The notes: generated by a model from the letters alone, not told the origin. 64,000 nucleotides of DNA from Hydrocarboniphaga effusa AP103 (GCF_000271305.1 NZ_AKGD01000003.1:62001-126000); one strand, 5' to 3'. Positions 27,695 through 37,817 are shown, numbered from the stretch's first letter. Program-made: numbers and translations.

Positions 27695-28948
27695 TTAAAG
27701 CAACAGGAACGCGGCGACCGTCACGAGTGTCGGCCCGAGCGCGGCGACGAACAGCCCGCCCGCGCTGATCGCCCCATCGTCGAAGTGATCCTTGAGGATC
27801 GAGAAGCCCGCCGGGTTCGGCGCGTTGGCGATCACCGTGAGGCCGCCGCCGGTCACTGCGCCGGCGACCAGCGCGTACTTGAAAGCATCGTCGATGCCCT
27901 GCACGAGCGAGCCCAGATAGGTCAGCGCCGCGTTGTCGGTGATGGCGGTCAGCGCGGTTGCGCCGAAGAACAGCACCGTCGGGTCCAGGCCCGTCAACAG
28001 ATCCTGAAGCCACCAGCGCTGCTGGGCTCCGAGCGTGACCAGGCCGGCGAGGAAGAACGCGACGAGCAGGCCTTCGCGCAGCATGAGCCGATCGTTGTGG
28101 CGCTCGTAGGCATCCGCCACGCCGAGAAAGAACAGGAACATGGCGATGAACACCGTCGGGTGATGGGCGAACACGACGACACCCGCCAGGAATGCCAGAT
28201 GCACGAGGATCAGCAGGACCGGTACCCGCGCTCCGATCCTGCCGGCCAACGGCAGGCCCCGCAGTTCGCCGCGAAACAGCAGCGTGGCGGCGGCGGCGTT
28301 GACGACGACGGCGATCGCCGCCTTCCAGCCGAAGGTGCTCATCATGTGCGTGATGTCCCAGCCCCACACGCCCGCCACCATGAGGACTGGCGGCGCCGCG
28401 TAAGGCGTGAGCGTTCCGCCGATCGAGACGTTGACGAACAGCACGCCGAGCGTGGCGTACTTCAAACGAGCCGAAACCGGCTGCGAATAGACCTGGTCAC
28501 GCAGCATCAGCGCCGCCAGCGTCATCGCCGCGGGCTCGGTGATGAACGAGCCGAGCAGGGGCACCACGGACAGCAGCACGAAATAGGTCGCCACGTTCGT
28601 CGGCATCGGCAGCACGAACGACAGCATGCGCACGAGCGCACCGGCGGCCACCAGAATCGGCCGGCTCGCCGCGATCACCATGATCACGAAGACGAACATC
28701 GCCTCGGTGTAGTTGAGGCCTTCGAGATAGTGCGTGGCCGATTCGGAGCCCGCGTAGAGAACCAGGAACAGCGTGAAGACGAGCGCCCAGAAACCGAATA
28801 CCGCCTCCACCTCGCCAAGCAGATGCCAGATGCCCGCATTGGCCGGATTGCGCTCCGCGAGCTTCTCGAATCTGGAGGCCAGGAACGTGTGCAGGATGGC
28901 GACGGCAAACAACGCGGTGCCGATGATCTCGGGGAGGCTGGGGTTCAT
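27695..28948 (-). CDS. Putative Na+/H+ antiporter (PF07399 type)
   Basis: 417-residue inner-membrane protein with about 11 hydrophobic segments. FITEPAAMTLAALMLRDQV, NVSIGGTLTPYAAPPVLMVA and AITDNAALTYLGSLVQG match the putative Na+/H+ antiporter family of the ion-transporter superfamily; conserved Asp/Glu/Asn in the discontinuous helices are retained. Substrate not established for most members. Convergent with the response-regulator gene. Confidence 0.8.
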   Translation of the reverse strand: MNPSLPEIIGTALFAVAILHTFLASRFEKLAERNPANAGIWHLLGEVEAVFGFWALVFTLFLVLYAGSESATHYLEGLNYTEAMFVFVIMVIAASRPILVAAGALVRMLSFVLPMPTNVATYFVLLSVVPLLGSFITEPAAMTLAALMLRDQVYSQPVSARLKYATLGVLFVNVSIGGTLTPYAAPPVLMVAGVWGWDITHMMSTFGWKAAIAVVVNAAAATLLFRGELRGLPLAGRIGARVPVLLILVHLAFLAGVVVFAHHPTVFIAMFLFFLGVADAYERHNDRLMLREGLLVAFFLAGLVTLGAQQRWWLQDLLTGLDPTVLFFGATALTAITDNAALTYLGSLVQGIDDAFKYALVAGAVTGGGLTVIANAPNPAGFSILKDHFDDGAISAGGLFVAALGPTLVTVAAFLLL

Positions 28949-29065
28949 CAGTCTCGGTCGTGGCGTGAAGGAGGGGGCATTATTCCACAGTGCTTGCGTA
29001 TGCCGGCGCGGCCTTGTATCTTTCGCGCCCCTGCAGTTTCGCAGCAGGTTCTTCAGCAGTTCAGC

Positions 29066-29142
29066 AGGCGCGTAGCTCAGCTGGTTAGAGCACTACCTTG
29101 ACATGGTAGGGGTCGGAGGTTCGAGTCCTCTCGCGCCTACCA
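29066..29142 (+). tRNA. tRNA-Val (GAC)
   Basis: Complete 77-nt cloverleaf with acceptor stem AGGCGCG/CGCGCCT, anticodon stem CTACC/GGTAG enclosing TTGACAT (anticodon GAC), T-loop GGTTCGAGTCC and encoded CCA. Confidence 0.97.
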
Positions 29143-29469
29143 ATTCGATGAGTCGACGACTCTTGGGTTGGTAGATCGAAACAAGCCATCCAACTTTCTC
29201 CTGGCAACGCTCATAGTGCCGCACGGTCTTGCGCGTGCTCGGCAGCGCTTGGCGCGGCGCTTGCGCGTCCGGTGGCGGGCTCCGGCAAAATGGCCGGCGT
29301 CGGAGGATGGGCAGGTAAGGTTTTCCGACATACATCCGGCAAGGGGCAGGGCCAGAATGCGGGGCCGTGGCGCCTGGGTCGGTTCATGGCCGATCTGCGG
29401 TGCGGAGGTTCCAGGCGCTGCGGCGAGCCGGACGGGCTCGGTCCGGCGTTCGTTATTGAGGGGTTCGGC
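29143..29469. other. Intergenic stretch after tRNA-Val
   Basis: No convincing gene in 327 bp. A 13-bp dyad GAGTCGACGACTC at about 29149-29161 lies 6 bp past the tRNA and may be part of its 3-prime end. No T-run and no integrase-like frame were seen. Confidence 0.5.
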
Positions 29470-29901
29470 ATGCTCGATTCCATTTCCTGGCGTCTGCTCG
29501 GCAAGGGCCAGCAGAAGCACGCGGATCATCCGCGACGTGCTTTCGTGCACGCCTTGCTCGATATCTACGAGCGCTTCGGCGTTTACGTGGGTGGCCAACT
29601 GCTCTACAGCGACCTGGTACGCGAATGGCCGCTCACCAATTTCCGCCGCGGCGACCTCGAAACCGCGCTCGACGATTCGCTCGAGTGGCAGCTGGTTTCG
29701 CTCGCCGATGGGGCGGGTGGTCCGGCGGTGGTGCTGTTGTCCACTGATGTTCCGGCCGACCCGGACGCCAGCATGGGGCAGCGCCTGCGCGAAAAGGCGG
29801 CCGACCGGGCGCTGCGCCTGCAGCGCGCCCGTCTGTCGAACAAGCAGCCCTGGGATGGCGTCGAACGCCGCCGCCCGCACCAGAAACCGACCGAAGGCTG
29901 A
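29470..29901 (+). CDS. Small hypothetical protein
   Basis: 143 residues, cytoplasmic by appearance. ATG preceded by GAGGGG at good spacing; the frame stays open 66 codons upstream but lacks coding character there. Features: ISWRLLGKGQQKHADHPR, a helical YERFGVYVGGQLLYSDLVR, and a basic C-terminus with WDGVERRR, a motif often seen next to PilZ-type domains, though no PilZ fold is evident. Function unknown. Confidence 0.6.
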   Translation: MLDSISWRLLGKGQQKHADHPRRAFVHALLDIYERFGVYVGGQLLYSDLVREWPLTNFRRGDLETALDDSLEWQLVSLADGAGGPAVVLLSTDVPADPDASMGQRLREKAADRALRLQRARLSNKQPWDGVERRRPHQKPTEG

Positions 29902-29992
29902 GCTGTTTTTACCCTGGCCGATGGCCTGGGCTGTCACGAGGCGGTGATCTGGGCTTCCGAGACTGGGCGAAGACCTTTTCTTCGCGCCGTCC

Positions 29993-31651
29993 ATGCCGCC
30001 TTTCTCCCGACGCGAGCTGCTGCTCGCCGCCGTTTCCGTGCCGTTGCTGGCTGCCTGCGGCGCCGATAGTGATGAAGATTCCGCCGCTGCCCTCGACGAG
30101 GCGCAATTCACGCACGGCGTCGCGAGCGGCGACCCGCTAGCCGACGCGCTGATCCTGTGGACGCGCGCACAACCGGCTTCGGGCACGGTGACGCGAGCCC
30201 GGGTTCGCTACGAAGTCTCGCTCGATCCGTCGTTCGCGAGCCTCGCCGCGCAAGGCACGGCGCTGGCCGAGGCCGCGGCCGACTACACGCTCAAGCTCGA
30301 CCTGAATGGCCTGCGCCCGGACACTGCGTACTACTACCGCTTCGTCTCGGCGAGCCAAACGTCGCCGGTCGGGCGTACGCGCACGGCTCCAGCCGCGGGG
30401 TCGACGATCGACCGCCTGCGCCTGGCCTTCGTCACCTGCTCGAACTATGTCGCCGGCTACTTCCACGCCTATCGCCGCGTGGCCGAGCGCCATGACCTGC
30501 AGGCCGTCGTGCATCTCGGCGACTACATTTACGAGAATGGCTCGACCGATCGCGTGAGGCCCCACGAGCCGCCGCGCGAGATCGTCACGCTCGCCGACTA
30601 TCGCCAGCGCTACGCGCAATACCGGGCCGACGAGGACCTGCAGGAGCTGCACCGCCAGCATCCGATGATCTGGGTCTGGGACGATCACGAAATCTGCAAC
30701 AACGCCTGGAAAGACGGCGCCGAGAGCCACGATCCGGCGCTCGGCGACTACGCGGCGCGCCGGCTCGACGCGGCACGGGCGGCCTTCGAATGGCTGCCGA
30801 TCCGTACACCGGACCCGTCCGATCCGATGCGCGTCTACCGCGCTTTCGGGTTCGGGGATCTGGCCGATCTGACGATGCTCGATACTCGCCACATCGGCCG
30901 CGACCGGCAGCTGCCGCCGAATACGCTGTTCGAAGAGGCGGTGCCGGTGTTCACGCAGAGCGGCGATTTCGTCGAGCCGGCGCGCCAGCTGCTCGGCGAG
31001 GCACAGGAGGCGTGGTTCGCCGAGACCCAGCCGAAGCGCAGCGCGACCTGGCAGCTGATCGGCAATCAGGTGTATTTCTCGCCGATCAAGCTGCTCGGCG
31101 CTCCGCGTGCGGCCGGTGGCGGCGGGCTGTACCTGTCGAACGACAAGTGGGACGGCTACGAGCCGGCACGCGATCGCCTGCTCGCGCAGCTGGCCGGCCA
31201 GCGCAACCTGGTGTTCCTGACCGGCGATGCGCACGAGGCCTATGCGTTCGAAGTCACCGCCGACCCGAACGGCCCGGGTTACGGCGCGCTGACCGGCGAG
31301 GGCGCCCTGGCGGTGGAGTTCGTCGCCACCTCGATCACCTCGCGCGGCGATCCGGACAGCGGCGGCGGGCTCTCGTCGGTACTCGATGGCCTGGCGACCC
31401 ATGCCGAGCAATTGCTGCGGCTCAGCAATCCGCACCTGAAGTACTACGAGAACATCCACAACGGCTATCTGCTGCTCGACCTGACGCCCGCGCGCCTGCA
31501 GGCCGAGTTCTGGATGGTGCCGAGGGTGTCGGTGCGCAGCGACGAGCAGTGGCTGGATCGGGCGTTTTCGGTCGCGAGCGGCCGCTCGCGGCTCGTCGCT
31601 GCGAGCGCGCCGACCGAGGCGATCGCCCGGGCCCCTGCGCCGGCGCCCTGA
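29993..31651 (+). CDS. phoD: PhoD-family alkaline phosphatase/phosphodiesterase
   Basis: 552-residue exported metallophosphatase. The N-terminus combines a Tat motif (SRRELLLAA) with a lipobox-like LLAAC, so it may be a Tat-exported lipoprotein. PhoD_N domain (FTHGVASGDPLADALILWTR) is followed by the catalytic domain with metal ligands in TCSNY, HLGDYIYE, WDDHEICNN and TGDAHEAYAF. PhoD enzymes release phosphate from mono- and diesters and use Fe/Ca. Convergent with a second phosphatase family gene, PhoX. No Pho box was identified. Confidence 0.92.
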   Translation: MPPFSRRELLLAAVSVPLLAACGADSDEDSAAALDEAQFTHGVASGDPLADALILWTRAQPASGTVTRARVRYEVSLDPSFASLAAQGTALAEAAADYTLKLDLNGLRPDTAYYYRFVSASQTSPVGRTRTAPAAGSTIDRLRLAFVTCSNYVAGYFHAYRRVAERHDLQAVVHLGDYIYENGSTDRVRPHEPPREIVTLADYRQRYAQYRADEDLQELHRQHPMIWVWDDHEICNNAWKDGAESHDPALGDYAARRLDAARAAFEWLPIRTPDPSDPMRVYRAFGFGDLADLTMLDTRHIGRDRQLPPNTLFEEAVPVFTQSGDFVEPARQLLGEAQEAWFAETQPKRSATWQLIGNQVYFSPIKLLGAPRAAGGGGLYLSNDKWDGYEPARDRLLAQLAGQRNLVFLTGDAHEAYAFEVTADPNGPGYGALTGEGALAVEFVATSITSRGDPDSGGGLSSVLDGLATHAEQLLRLSNPHLKYYENIHNGYLLLDLTPARLQAEFWMVPRVSVRSDEQWLDRAFSVASGRSRLVAASAPTEAIARAPAPAP

Positions 31652-31675
31652 GCGGGCGTCGGCGCCGAACCGCGA

Positions 31676-32992
31676 TCAGGGCGTGAACCAGGGACCTTCG
31701 ACCGCATAGGTGATGCCGGCGGAGCCCGCGCCTTTGCCGTCTCCCGGGCCGCGCTGGGAGCTGAAATAGAAGAAGCGCCCGTCCGGCGAGAACGCCGGGC
31801 CGGTGACTTCCGAGCCCATGTGGCCGACCAGCTGGATCATTGCCGCGATGCTGCCGTCGGCCTTGATCGCGACCGCCTGCTGGTTCGGCTCGCCCTTGTC
31901 CTCGACCACGATGATGTCCCCGCCCGGCGTCATGACGACGTTGTCGACCGAATCGAGGATCGGGTCGGGCTGATGGAAGGCGTCGTCGTAGAGCACTTCG
32001 AGGGTCTGCGCAGCGATATCGAGCGCCCAGACGCGGCGGTCGCCCTTGGTCGTGAAATAAACCATGCCGGCCTGGTACCAGATGCCTTCGCCGCCGTTGA
32101 ACGCGGTGGTCTGCTCCACCTGGTAGCGCGTCTGCTGCTGCAGCACGGTGCCGATCGCGCCCGGATTCGGTCTTGGAATGTCGTGCCAGTCGACTGGCCA
32201 GGGGCCGCGGGCGGTTTCGAGGTTGAGGTCGTCGCCGGTGATCACGCGCAGGGCCTGCAGCTTGCCGGTTTCGCTCGGCCGGCCGCCGACGTTGGCGGCG
32301 TCCGGGACGAAGCGGTAGAAGCGGCCGTCGGGGCGATCTTCGGTTTCGTAGAAGACGTTGGTGGTGTCGTCGACGGCCACGGCCTCGTGATAGAAAGTGC
32401 CGAGCCCGCTCCAGCGCGTGACGTTGCGTCCGGTGGTATCGAAGGGATCGCACTCCCAGACCACGCCGAGATCGTATTCCTCGCCCGACAGCCAGGTGCC
32501 CCAGGGCGTGACGCCGCCGCCGCAGTTCAGGCGAGTGAGCCGACCCGGCAGGATGTTGTAGGCCGAGACGATTTCGCCCTGGGCATCGAAGCGGATCGCA
32601 TTGACGCCGCCGACGAGGAACTCGCGATTGCTCGCGTAGACCCAGCCGCCGTCCGGCGCCGCGAACACCGCCGAGCCGTCCGGGTCGGTGTGCCAGCGAA
32701 ACCCGGTGCTGCCGACCGCCTGGTTGGCCTGCGCGATCACGCGGCTCTTGAAGCCCTTCGGAATCAGCAGGCCATTTTCGTCGGGCGTACTGTCGAGCTC
32801 GGGAAAATCGAGTCGTCCCTTGATCGGCGTGACGCTGCCGCCGCCTTCTCCGTCCCGCGTGCCGCTGCTGCCGCAACCCACGAGGCCTCCGCCGATGCCC
32901 ATGAGCCCCAGGCCCATGAAGCTCGATTGCAGAATCTCGCGACGCGTAAGGCCGCGGCGCTGACTGCGCCGGAAGTTGGAGGGCTTGGGCAT
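31676..32992 (-). CDS. phoX: PhoX-family (DUF839) phosphatase-like protein
   Basis: 438 residues. Tat signal with TRREILQSS and hydrophobic GLGLMGIGGG, again ending in a lipobox-like GLVGC. The body has PhoX/DUF839 features: NREFLVGGVNAIRFD, NCGGGVTPWGTWLSGEEYD followed by WECDPF (Cys/Glu residues used for the Fe2Ca3 site in PhoX), YHEAVAVD and FYFSSQRGPGDG. Some DUF839 proteins are not phosphatases, so activity is inferred. Stops 24 bp from phoD on the opposite strand. Confidence 0.85.
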   Translation of the reverse strand: MPKPSNFRRSQRRGLTRREILQSSFMGLGLMGIGGGLVGCGSSGTRDGEGGGSVTPIKGRLDFPELDSTPDENGLLIPKGFKSRVIAQANQAVGSTGFRWHTDPDGSAVFAAPDGGWVYASNREFLVGGVNAIRFDAQGEIVSAYNILPGRLTRLNCGGGVTPWGTWLSGEEYDLGVVWECDPFDTTGRNVTRWSGLGTFYHEAVAVDDTTNVFYETEDRPDGRFYRFVPDAANVGGRPSETGKLQALRVITGDDLNLETARGPWPVDWHDIPRPNPGAIGTVLQQQTRYQVEQTTAFNGGEGIWYQAGMVYFTTKGDRRVWALDIAAQTLEVLYDDAFHQPDPILDSVDNVVMTPGGDIIVVEDKGEPNQQAVAIKADGSIAAMIQLVGHMGSEVTGPAFSPDGRFFYFSSQRGPGDGKGAGSAGITYAVEGPWFTP

Positions 32993-33073
32993 GGACCTGG
33001 CTCGGGAGGAAAAGGCTGATCGAGTGCCGATGCTAGGCAGGCGCGATGTCGTCGATGTGACGACGGAGCGGCC

Positions 33074-33982
33074 CTAGCCGATCGAATGCTCGGCGTAGCG
33101 TGCCGGCTCGACGTGGATGGTCGCGGTTACCTGCCCATAGCGATCGGCGAGCTTTTGCTCGATCTGCTCGGTGATCCGGTGCGCGGTGTCGAGATCCGGC
33201 GTCGACACCGTCAGGTGCATTTCGACGAAGACCTGGCGGCCGACCAGGCCGCGGGAATGAATCGCGTGGCAATCGATCACGCCCGGGATCGAGGTGGCGA
33301 TCGCCTCGATTTCGGCGGGCTGGATCGCGGTCTCGTCGACGAGCCAGGGCACGTTGCTGCGCACCACCGTCCAGCCGCTCCAGAGCACCGCGAGGGAGAC
33401 CGGAACCGACAGCGCCACGTCGATCCACCAGGCCCCGGTCAGCCAGACGCCGGCCGCGCCGGCGATGACGCCGAGCGTGACCCAGATGTCGCCGAAGGTC
33501 TGCTGGGCATCGGCGAGCAGCAGGTTGCTCTTGAGCCGTTGGGCGGCGCGCCGTTCGTAGACGGCGACGAACAGGTTGATCGCGAGCACCAGCACCAGCA
33601 GGGCCAGCGAGAGCGGGGTGATTTCCACCGCCGCGGCCGAAGGGTCGAGCAGGCGTCCGACCGCGGACTGGAGCACCTCGAAGCAGGCGATGCCGAGCAT
33701 GGCGGCGATGCCGAGCGCGCCGATGGCCTCGAACTTCAGGTGCCCATACGGATGCTCATGATCGGGCTTGGGCGTGGCCCAGCGCATGATCAGCAGGCCC
33801 ATCACGTTGTTGAGACTGTCGGTGAGGCTGTGCATCGCGTCGGCGATGATCGCCAGCGATCCGCTGGCCAGGCCGACTCCCGCCTTGATGGCGCAGACCA
33901 GCAGGTTGAGTGCCAGCGTGAGCCACAGAATCCGGCGCACTTCGCGCTCGTAGGGCACGGCTCCAGGGAGAGGGTCGATCAT
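33074..33982 (-). CDS. Cation diffusion facilitator (metal exporter)
   Basis: 302 residues, six membrane helices and a cytoplasmic metallochaperone-like C-terminal domain (HAIHSRGLVGRQVFVEMHL). Helix 2 has the HxxxD site (IADAMHSLTDS); helix 5 reads ADAQQTFGDIW, with Gln where His usually stands, so the transport site is HD-QD rather than HD-HD. That may alter metal choice among Zn, Cd, Co, Ni, Fe and Mn. An in-frame ATG at 34039 would add 19 residues without a clear ribosome site. Confidence 0.86.
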   Translation of the reverse strand: MIDPLPGAVPYEREVRRILWLTLALNLLVCAIKAGVGLASGSLAIIADAMHSLTDSLNNVMGLLIMRWATPKPDHEHPYGHLKFEAIGALGIAAMLGIACFEVLQSAVGRLLDPSAAAVEITPLSLALLVLVLAINLFVAVYERRAAQRLKSNLLLADAQQTFGDIWVTLGVIAGAAGVWLTGAWWIDVALSVPVSLAVLWSGWTVVRSNVPWLVDETAIQPAEIEAIATSIPGVIDCHAIHSRGLVGRQVFVEMHLTVSTPDLDTAHRITEQIEQKLADRYGQVTATIHVEPARYAEHSIG

Positions 33983-34039
33983 CGAGTCAGTGTTGCATGC
34001 CGATGCCAGCGACAGAAGCGGGTCATTCCGATTCCGCAT

Positions 34040-34362
34040 GAGGGCTTCGCTTGGCGGAAAGTGGTATTGACTTGTCGAAGCGGTCTTGATTCGGTTGGCC
34101 GACGATAAACCCAGATGGCGTGCCGATCAGTAAACATGTGGGGGGTCATCCAAAAACCGGAGCGCCCACTTGTCTGCCGAAGCTATATACTCCGGCGGAT
34201 TCGCGGCGCCCGTCCGTGTACCTGGCTGGCAGACCCGTGCGATTCGTCGCCGGTGTCGTCACGCTACAAGCCGGTGCTTATCGGGCTCCACAACACCCCG
34301 AAGGGCCGAGCTCGTAAGCAGCAAAGACGCTGCTTCCGCCAGGAGCAGAGAGGCGTTTGCCG
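34040..34362 (+). promoter_or_regulatory. Promoter and structured leader of the nuo operon
   Basis: The 323-bp gap before nuoA holds a -10-like TATACT at 34186-34191 without a good -35, a weaker TTGACT at 34067, and near the gene a long imperfect hairpin (GCTTATCGGGCTC at 34276-34288 with GAGCTCGTAAGC at 34308-34319), followed by AGAGAGG before the nuoA ATG. The structure could influence operon translation; it matches no riboswitch I know. The divergent metal exporter uses the left part. Confidence 0.4.
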
Positions 34363-34791
34363 ATGATCACTTCGCCAGAATTCTGGTCAACCGTCGTTTA
34401 CGTCGTCGCCGTGTTCGGCCTGTGCGCCGTGATGCTGGGACTCTCCGTCCTGCTCGGTGGCCGAAGCGCCGCCCGGGCGCGCAACGAGCCTTTCGAATCG
34501 GGCGTCGTCTCCGCGTCTCCCGAGCGCCTGCGCTTTCCGGCCAAGTTCTATCTGGTGGCGGTGTTCTTCGTGATCTTCGACGTCGAGGCGCTGTTCCTGT
34601 ACGCCTGGGCCGTCAGTGTTCGCGAAGCCGGATGGGTCGGCTTCGTCGAAGCCCTCGTCTTCATCTTCATCCTCGTCGCGAGCCTGGTGTATCTGGCCCG
34701 CATCGGGGCGCTCAGCTGGGCGCCGGCCTATCGTCGCCAGCTGAATCCGAATCGTCTTCTCAACAAGACTGTTGCGCCTGACGTGCGCTGA
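34363..34791 (+). CDS. nuoA: NADH-quinone oxidoreductase subunit A
   Basis: 142 residues with three membrane helices. The core [20 protein letters not shown] and the acidic helix [15 protein letters not shown] place it in the membrane arm at the quinone-module interface. First gene of a 13-gene operon. ATG chosen over an in-frame TTG six bases earlier because AGAGAGG sits at the correct distance. Confidence 0.95.
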   Translation: MITSPEFWSTVVYVVAVFGLCAVMLGLSVLLGGRSAARARNEPFESGVVSASPERLRFPAKFYLVAVFFVIFDVEALFLYAWAVSVREAGWVGFVEALVFIFILVASLVYLARIGALSWAPAYRRQLNPNRLLNKTVAPDVR

Positions 34792-34821
34792 TCACGCGCC
34801 CGTCGCCAGCCTGAGGCCAGC

Positions 34822-35505
34822 ATGGAATACAAACTCACCCGTCTCGACCCGTACCGTCCGACCGGCGTCTCGCCGCTGAATCGCGACATGGTCAAGGAAG
34901 ACAAGCCGCAGCTCGGCGACACCTTCACCGAAGAGCAGATCAGCCGCAACGTGATGACGGCCAAGCTCTCGGACATGGTCAACTGGGGACGCAAGAACTC
35001 GATCTGGCCGTTCAATTTCGGGCTGTCGTGCTGTTATGTCGAGATGGCCACGGCCTTCACCTCCGTGCACGACATGGCGCGCTTCGGCTCCGAGGTCATT
35101 CGCGCCACCCCGCGCCAGGCCGATCTCATGGTCATCGCCGGCACCTGCTTCATCAAGATGGCGCCGGTCGTGCAGCGGCTCTACGAACAGCTGCTCGAGC
35201 CGCGCTGGGTCATCTCGATGGGCTCCTGCGCCAACTCCGGCGGCATGTACGACATCTATTCGGTAGTGCAGGGCGTCGACAAGTTCCTGCCCGTCGATCT
35301 CTACGTGCCGGGCTGCCCGCCTCGTCCGGAAGCCTTCCTGCAGGGTCTGCTGATGCTGCAGGACTCGATCGGCAAGGAGCGTCGCCCGCTTTCGTGGGTG
35401 GTCGGCGACCAGGGCGTCTACAAGGCGCAGATGCCGGTCGAGCGCGACCGCAAGCTCGCCGAGCGCCAGGCGCAGACCATTCTGCGTTCGCCCGACTCGC
35501 TCTAA
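34822..35505 (+). CDS. nuoB: NADH-quinone oxidoreductase subunit B
   Basis: 227 residues carrying the terminal cluster N2, with Cys in [18 protein letters not shown] and PGCPPRPE. The hallmark tandem cysteines are present. It has a longer N-terminus and charged C-terminus than the short alpha-proteobacterial form, as in E. coli NuoB. 30 bp after nuoA. Confidence 0.97.
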   Translation: MEYKLTRLDPYRPTGVSPLNRDMVKEDKPQLGDTFTEEQISRNVMTAKLSDMVNWGRKNSIWPFNFGLSCCYVEMATAFTSVHDMARFGSEVIRATPRQADLMVIAGTCFIKMAPVVQRLYEQLLEPRWVISMGSCANSGGMYDIYSVVQGVDKFLPVDLYVPGCPPRPEAFLQGLLMLQDSIGKERRPLSWVVGDQGVYKAQMPVERDRKLAERQAQTILRSPDSL

Positions 35506-35521
35506 GAGCCAAGAGAGAGAC

Positions 35522-37285
35522 ATGGCCGACGGAACTCCCGAGATCCTGCCGGAGATCGTGCGTGAGCTGATCACGCGCTTCGGCGAAAACCTCTTCACCG
35601 TGCAGAAGACGGTCGATCGCATGCCCACGCTGTGGGTGCCGGCCGATCGGCTGCACGAGGTGCTGCGCTTTCTCAAGAACGAAATCGCGAAGCCCTACAG
35701 GATGCTGTACGACCTCACGGCGGTCGACGAGCGTCTGCGCAAGCATCGCGCGGGTCTGCCGAAGGCCGATTTCACGGTCGTCTACCAGCTGCTGTCGATC
35801 GACCGCAACGCCGACATCCGCATCAAGGTCGCGCTGACCGGCGAGTTCCCCAAGCTCAAGACCATCGTCCCGATCTACGCGAACGCCAACTGGTACGAGC
35901 GCGAAGTCTGGGACATGTTCGGCATCGTCTTCGAAGGGCATCCGCACCTGCGGCGCATCCTGCTGCCGCCGACCTGGGAAGGCCATCCGCTGCGCAAGGA
36001 ATACAACGCGCGCGCGACCGAATTCGATCCGTTCCAGCTCGATGCGCTGCGCCAGGACCAGGAGCAGGAAGCGCTGCGCTTCGTGCCCGAGGACTGGGGC
36101 ATGGCGCGCAGCGCCGGCGATCACGATTTCATGCTGCTCAACTTCGGCCCGAACCACCCGGCCGCGCACGGTGCCTTCCGCATCGTCGTGCAGCTCGATG
36201 GCGAAGAGGTCGTCGATTGCGTGCCCGACATCGGCTACCACCACCGTGGCGCCGAGAAGATGGGCGAGCGCCAGAGCTGGCACAGCTACATTCCGTATAC
36301 CGATCGCATCGACTATCTCGGCGGGGTGATGAACAACCTGCCGTACGTGATGGCGATCGAGAAGCTCGCCGGCATCACCGTGCCCGATCGCGTCAAGACG
36401 ATCCGCGTGATGCTCTGCGAGTTCTTCCGCATCACCTCGCACCTGCTGTTCTACGGCACCTTCGCGCAGGACGTCGGTGCGATGTCGCCGGTGTTCTTCA
36501 TGTTCGTCGACCGCCAGAAGGCCTACGACGTCATCGAAGGCATCACCGGCTTTCGCATGCACCCGGCCTGGTTCCGCATCGGCGGCCTCGCGCACGATCT
36601 GCCGATCGGCTGGGAAAAGAAGGTCCAGGAATTCCTCGACTGGATGCCCAAGCGTCTCGACGAGTACCGCAAGGCCTGCCTCGAAAACGCGATCCTGATT
36701 TCGCGTTCGCGCGACGTTGCCGCCTATACCACGGCCGATGCGCTCGAGTGGGGCGTGTCGGGCCCGGGCCTGCGCGCCACGGGCTGCAACTTCGACCTGC
36801 GCAAGGCGCGTCCGTATTCGGGTTACGAGAACTTCGACTTCGAAGTGCCCGTCGGCCATCTCGGCGACGTCTACGATCGCGCGCTGCTGCGCGAGGAAGA
36901 GATCCGCCAGTCGCTGCGCATCATCGAACAGTGCATGAAGAACATGCCGTCGGGCCCGTACAAGGCCGACCATGCGCTGACCACGCCGCCGCCGAAGGAA
37001 CGCACGCTCAAGGACATCGACACCTTGATCCCGCACTTCCTCGGCGTGTCCTGGGGGCCGGTGATGCCGGCCGGCGAAACCTCGCAGATGATCGAGGCGA
37101 CCAAGGGCTTGAACAGCTATTACCTGACCAGCGATGCCAACACCATGAGCTATCGCACGCGCATCCGTACCCCGAGCTTCGCGCATCTGCAGCAGATTCC
37201 GAGCGCGATCCGCGGCCAGATGATGCCCGACCTCATCGCTTACATCGCGTCCATCGATTTCGTGATGGCCGACGTGGATCGCTGA
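35522..37285 (+). CDS. nuoCD: NADH-quinone oxidoreductase fused subunit C/D
   Basis: 587-residue fusion. Residues 1 to about 190 are NuoC (30-kDa subunit; [19 protein letters not shown]), the rest NuoD (49-kDa; [13 protein letters not shown], conserved His and Tyr at the quinone site, [16 protein letters not shown]). There is no stop or internal start between them. The fusion is characteristic of the E. coli/Pseudomonas-type complex I; separate genes occur in typical Xanthomonas (family knowledge). It shapes the quinone cavity with NuoB and NuoH. Confidence 0.96.
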   Translation: MADGTPEILPEIVRELITRFGENLFTVQKTVDRMPTLWVPADRLHEVLRFLKNEIAKPYRMLYDLTAVDERLRKHRAGLPKADFTVVYQLLSIDRNADIRIKVALTGEFPKLKTIVPIYANANWYEREVWDMFGIVFEGHPHLRRILLPPTWEGHPLRKEYNARATEFDPFQLDALRQDQEQEALRFVPEDWGMARSAGDHDFMLLNFGPNHPAAHGAFRIVVQLDGEEVVDCVPDIGYHHRGAEKMGERQSWHSYIPYTDRIDYLGGVMNNLPYVMAIEKLAGITVPDRVKTIRVMLCEFFRITSHLLFYGTFAQDVGAMSPVFFMFVDRQKAYDVIEGITGFRMHPAWFRIGGLAHDLPIGWEKKVQEFLDWMPKRLDEYRKACLENAILISRSRDVAAYTTADALEWGVSGPGLRATGCNFDLRKARPYSGYENFDFEVPVGHLGDVYDRALLREEEIRQSLRIIEQCMKNMPSGPYKADHALTTPPPKERTLKDIDTLIPHFLGVSWGPVMPAGETSQMIEATKGLNSYYLTSDANTMSYRTRIRTPSFAHLQQIPSAIRGQMMPDLIAYIASIDFVMADVDR

Positions 37286-37286
37286 C

Positions 37287-37817
37287 ATGTCCGAGACTTC
37301 GAATCAAACGGTCATCAAGCTCGCTGACCTCGTCAAGCCCGCCGAGCCCTTCGTGCTCAGCGAGCAGGAGCGCCACGAGATCGAGCACGAGCTGCATCAC
37401 TATCCCGATTCGCGCGCCGCGAGCATCGAAGCGCTCAAGATCGTGCAGAAGCATCGCGGCTGGGTTTGCGACGAGGCGATTCCGGTGATCGCGCAAGCCA
37501 TCGGCATCAGCGCGGCCGATCTCGAAGGCGTGGCGACCTTCTACAGCCTGATCTTCCGCCGTCCGGTCGGACGCAACGTGATCAAGGTCTGCGACAGCAT
37601 TTCCTGCCATCTGACCGGCTACGAAGAACTGCGCGACGCCTTCGTCAAAGAGCTCGGCATTCGCTACGGCCAGACCACGGCCGACAACCGTTTCACGCTG
37701 TTGCCGATCTGCTGCCTCGGCGCCTGCGATCGCGGCGCGACGGTGATGATCAATGACGACCTGCATGGCCCGGTCGAACCGGCCGATGTCGCCAAGCTGC
37801 TGGAGGCGTACGTATGA
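37287..37817 (+). CDS. nuoE: NADH-quinone oxidoreductase subunit E
   Basis: 176-residue 24-kDa subunit holding the [2Fe-2S] cluster N1a; the ligands are in VCDSISCH and CCLGACDRG. The segment RAASIEALKIVQKHRGW is nearly identical to E. coli NuoE. Starts 1 bp after the nuoCD stop. Its stop overlaps the start of a possible small frame before nuoF. Confidence 0.96.
   Translation: MSETSNQTVIKLADLVKPAEPFVLSEQERHEIEHELHHYPDSRAASIEALKIVQKHRGWVCDEAIPVIAQAIGISAADLEGVATFYSLIFRRPVGRNVIKVCDSISCHLTGYEELRDAFVKELGIRYGQTTADNRFTLLPICCLGACDRGATVMINDDLHGPVEPADVAKLLEAYV

Noticed and set aside
29093..29335. Minus-strand frame ending LVGARGLEPPTPT
   Set aside because: Antisense of tRNA-Val, the same artefact class.
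35210..37288. Long open frame antisense to nuoB/nuoCD
   Set aside because: Shadow frame with no family signal; same cause as at nuoG.
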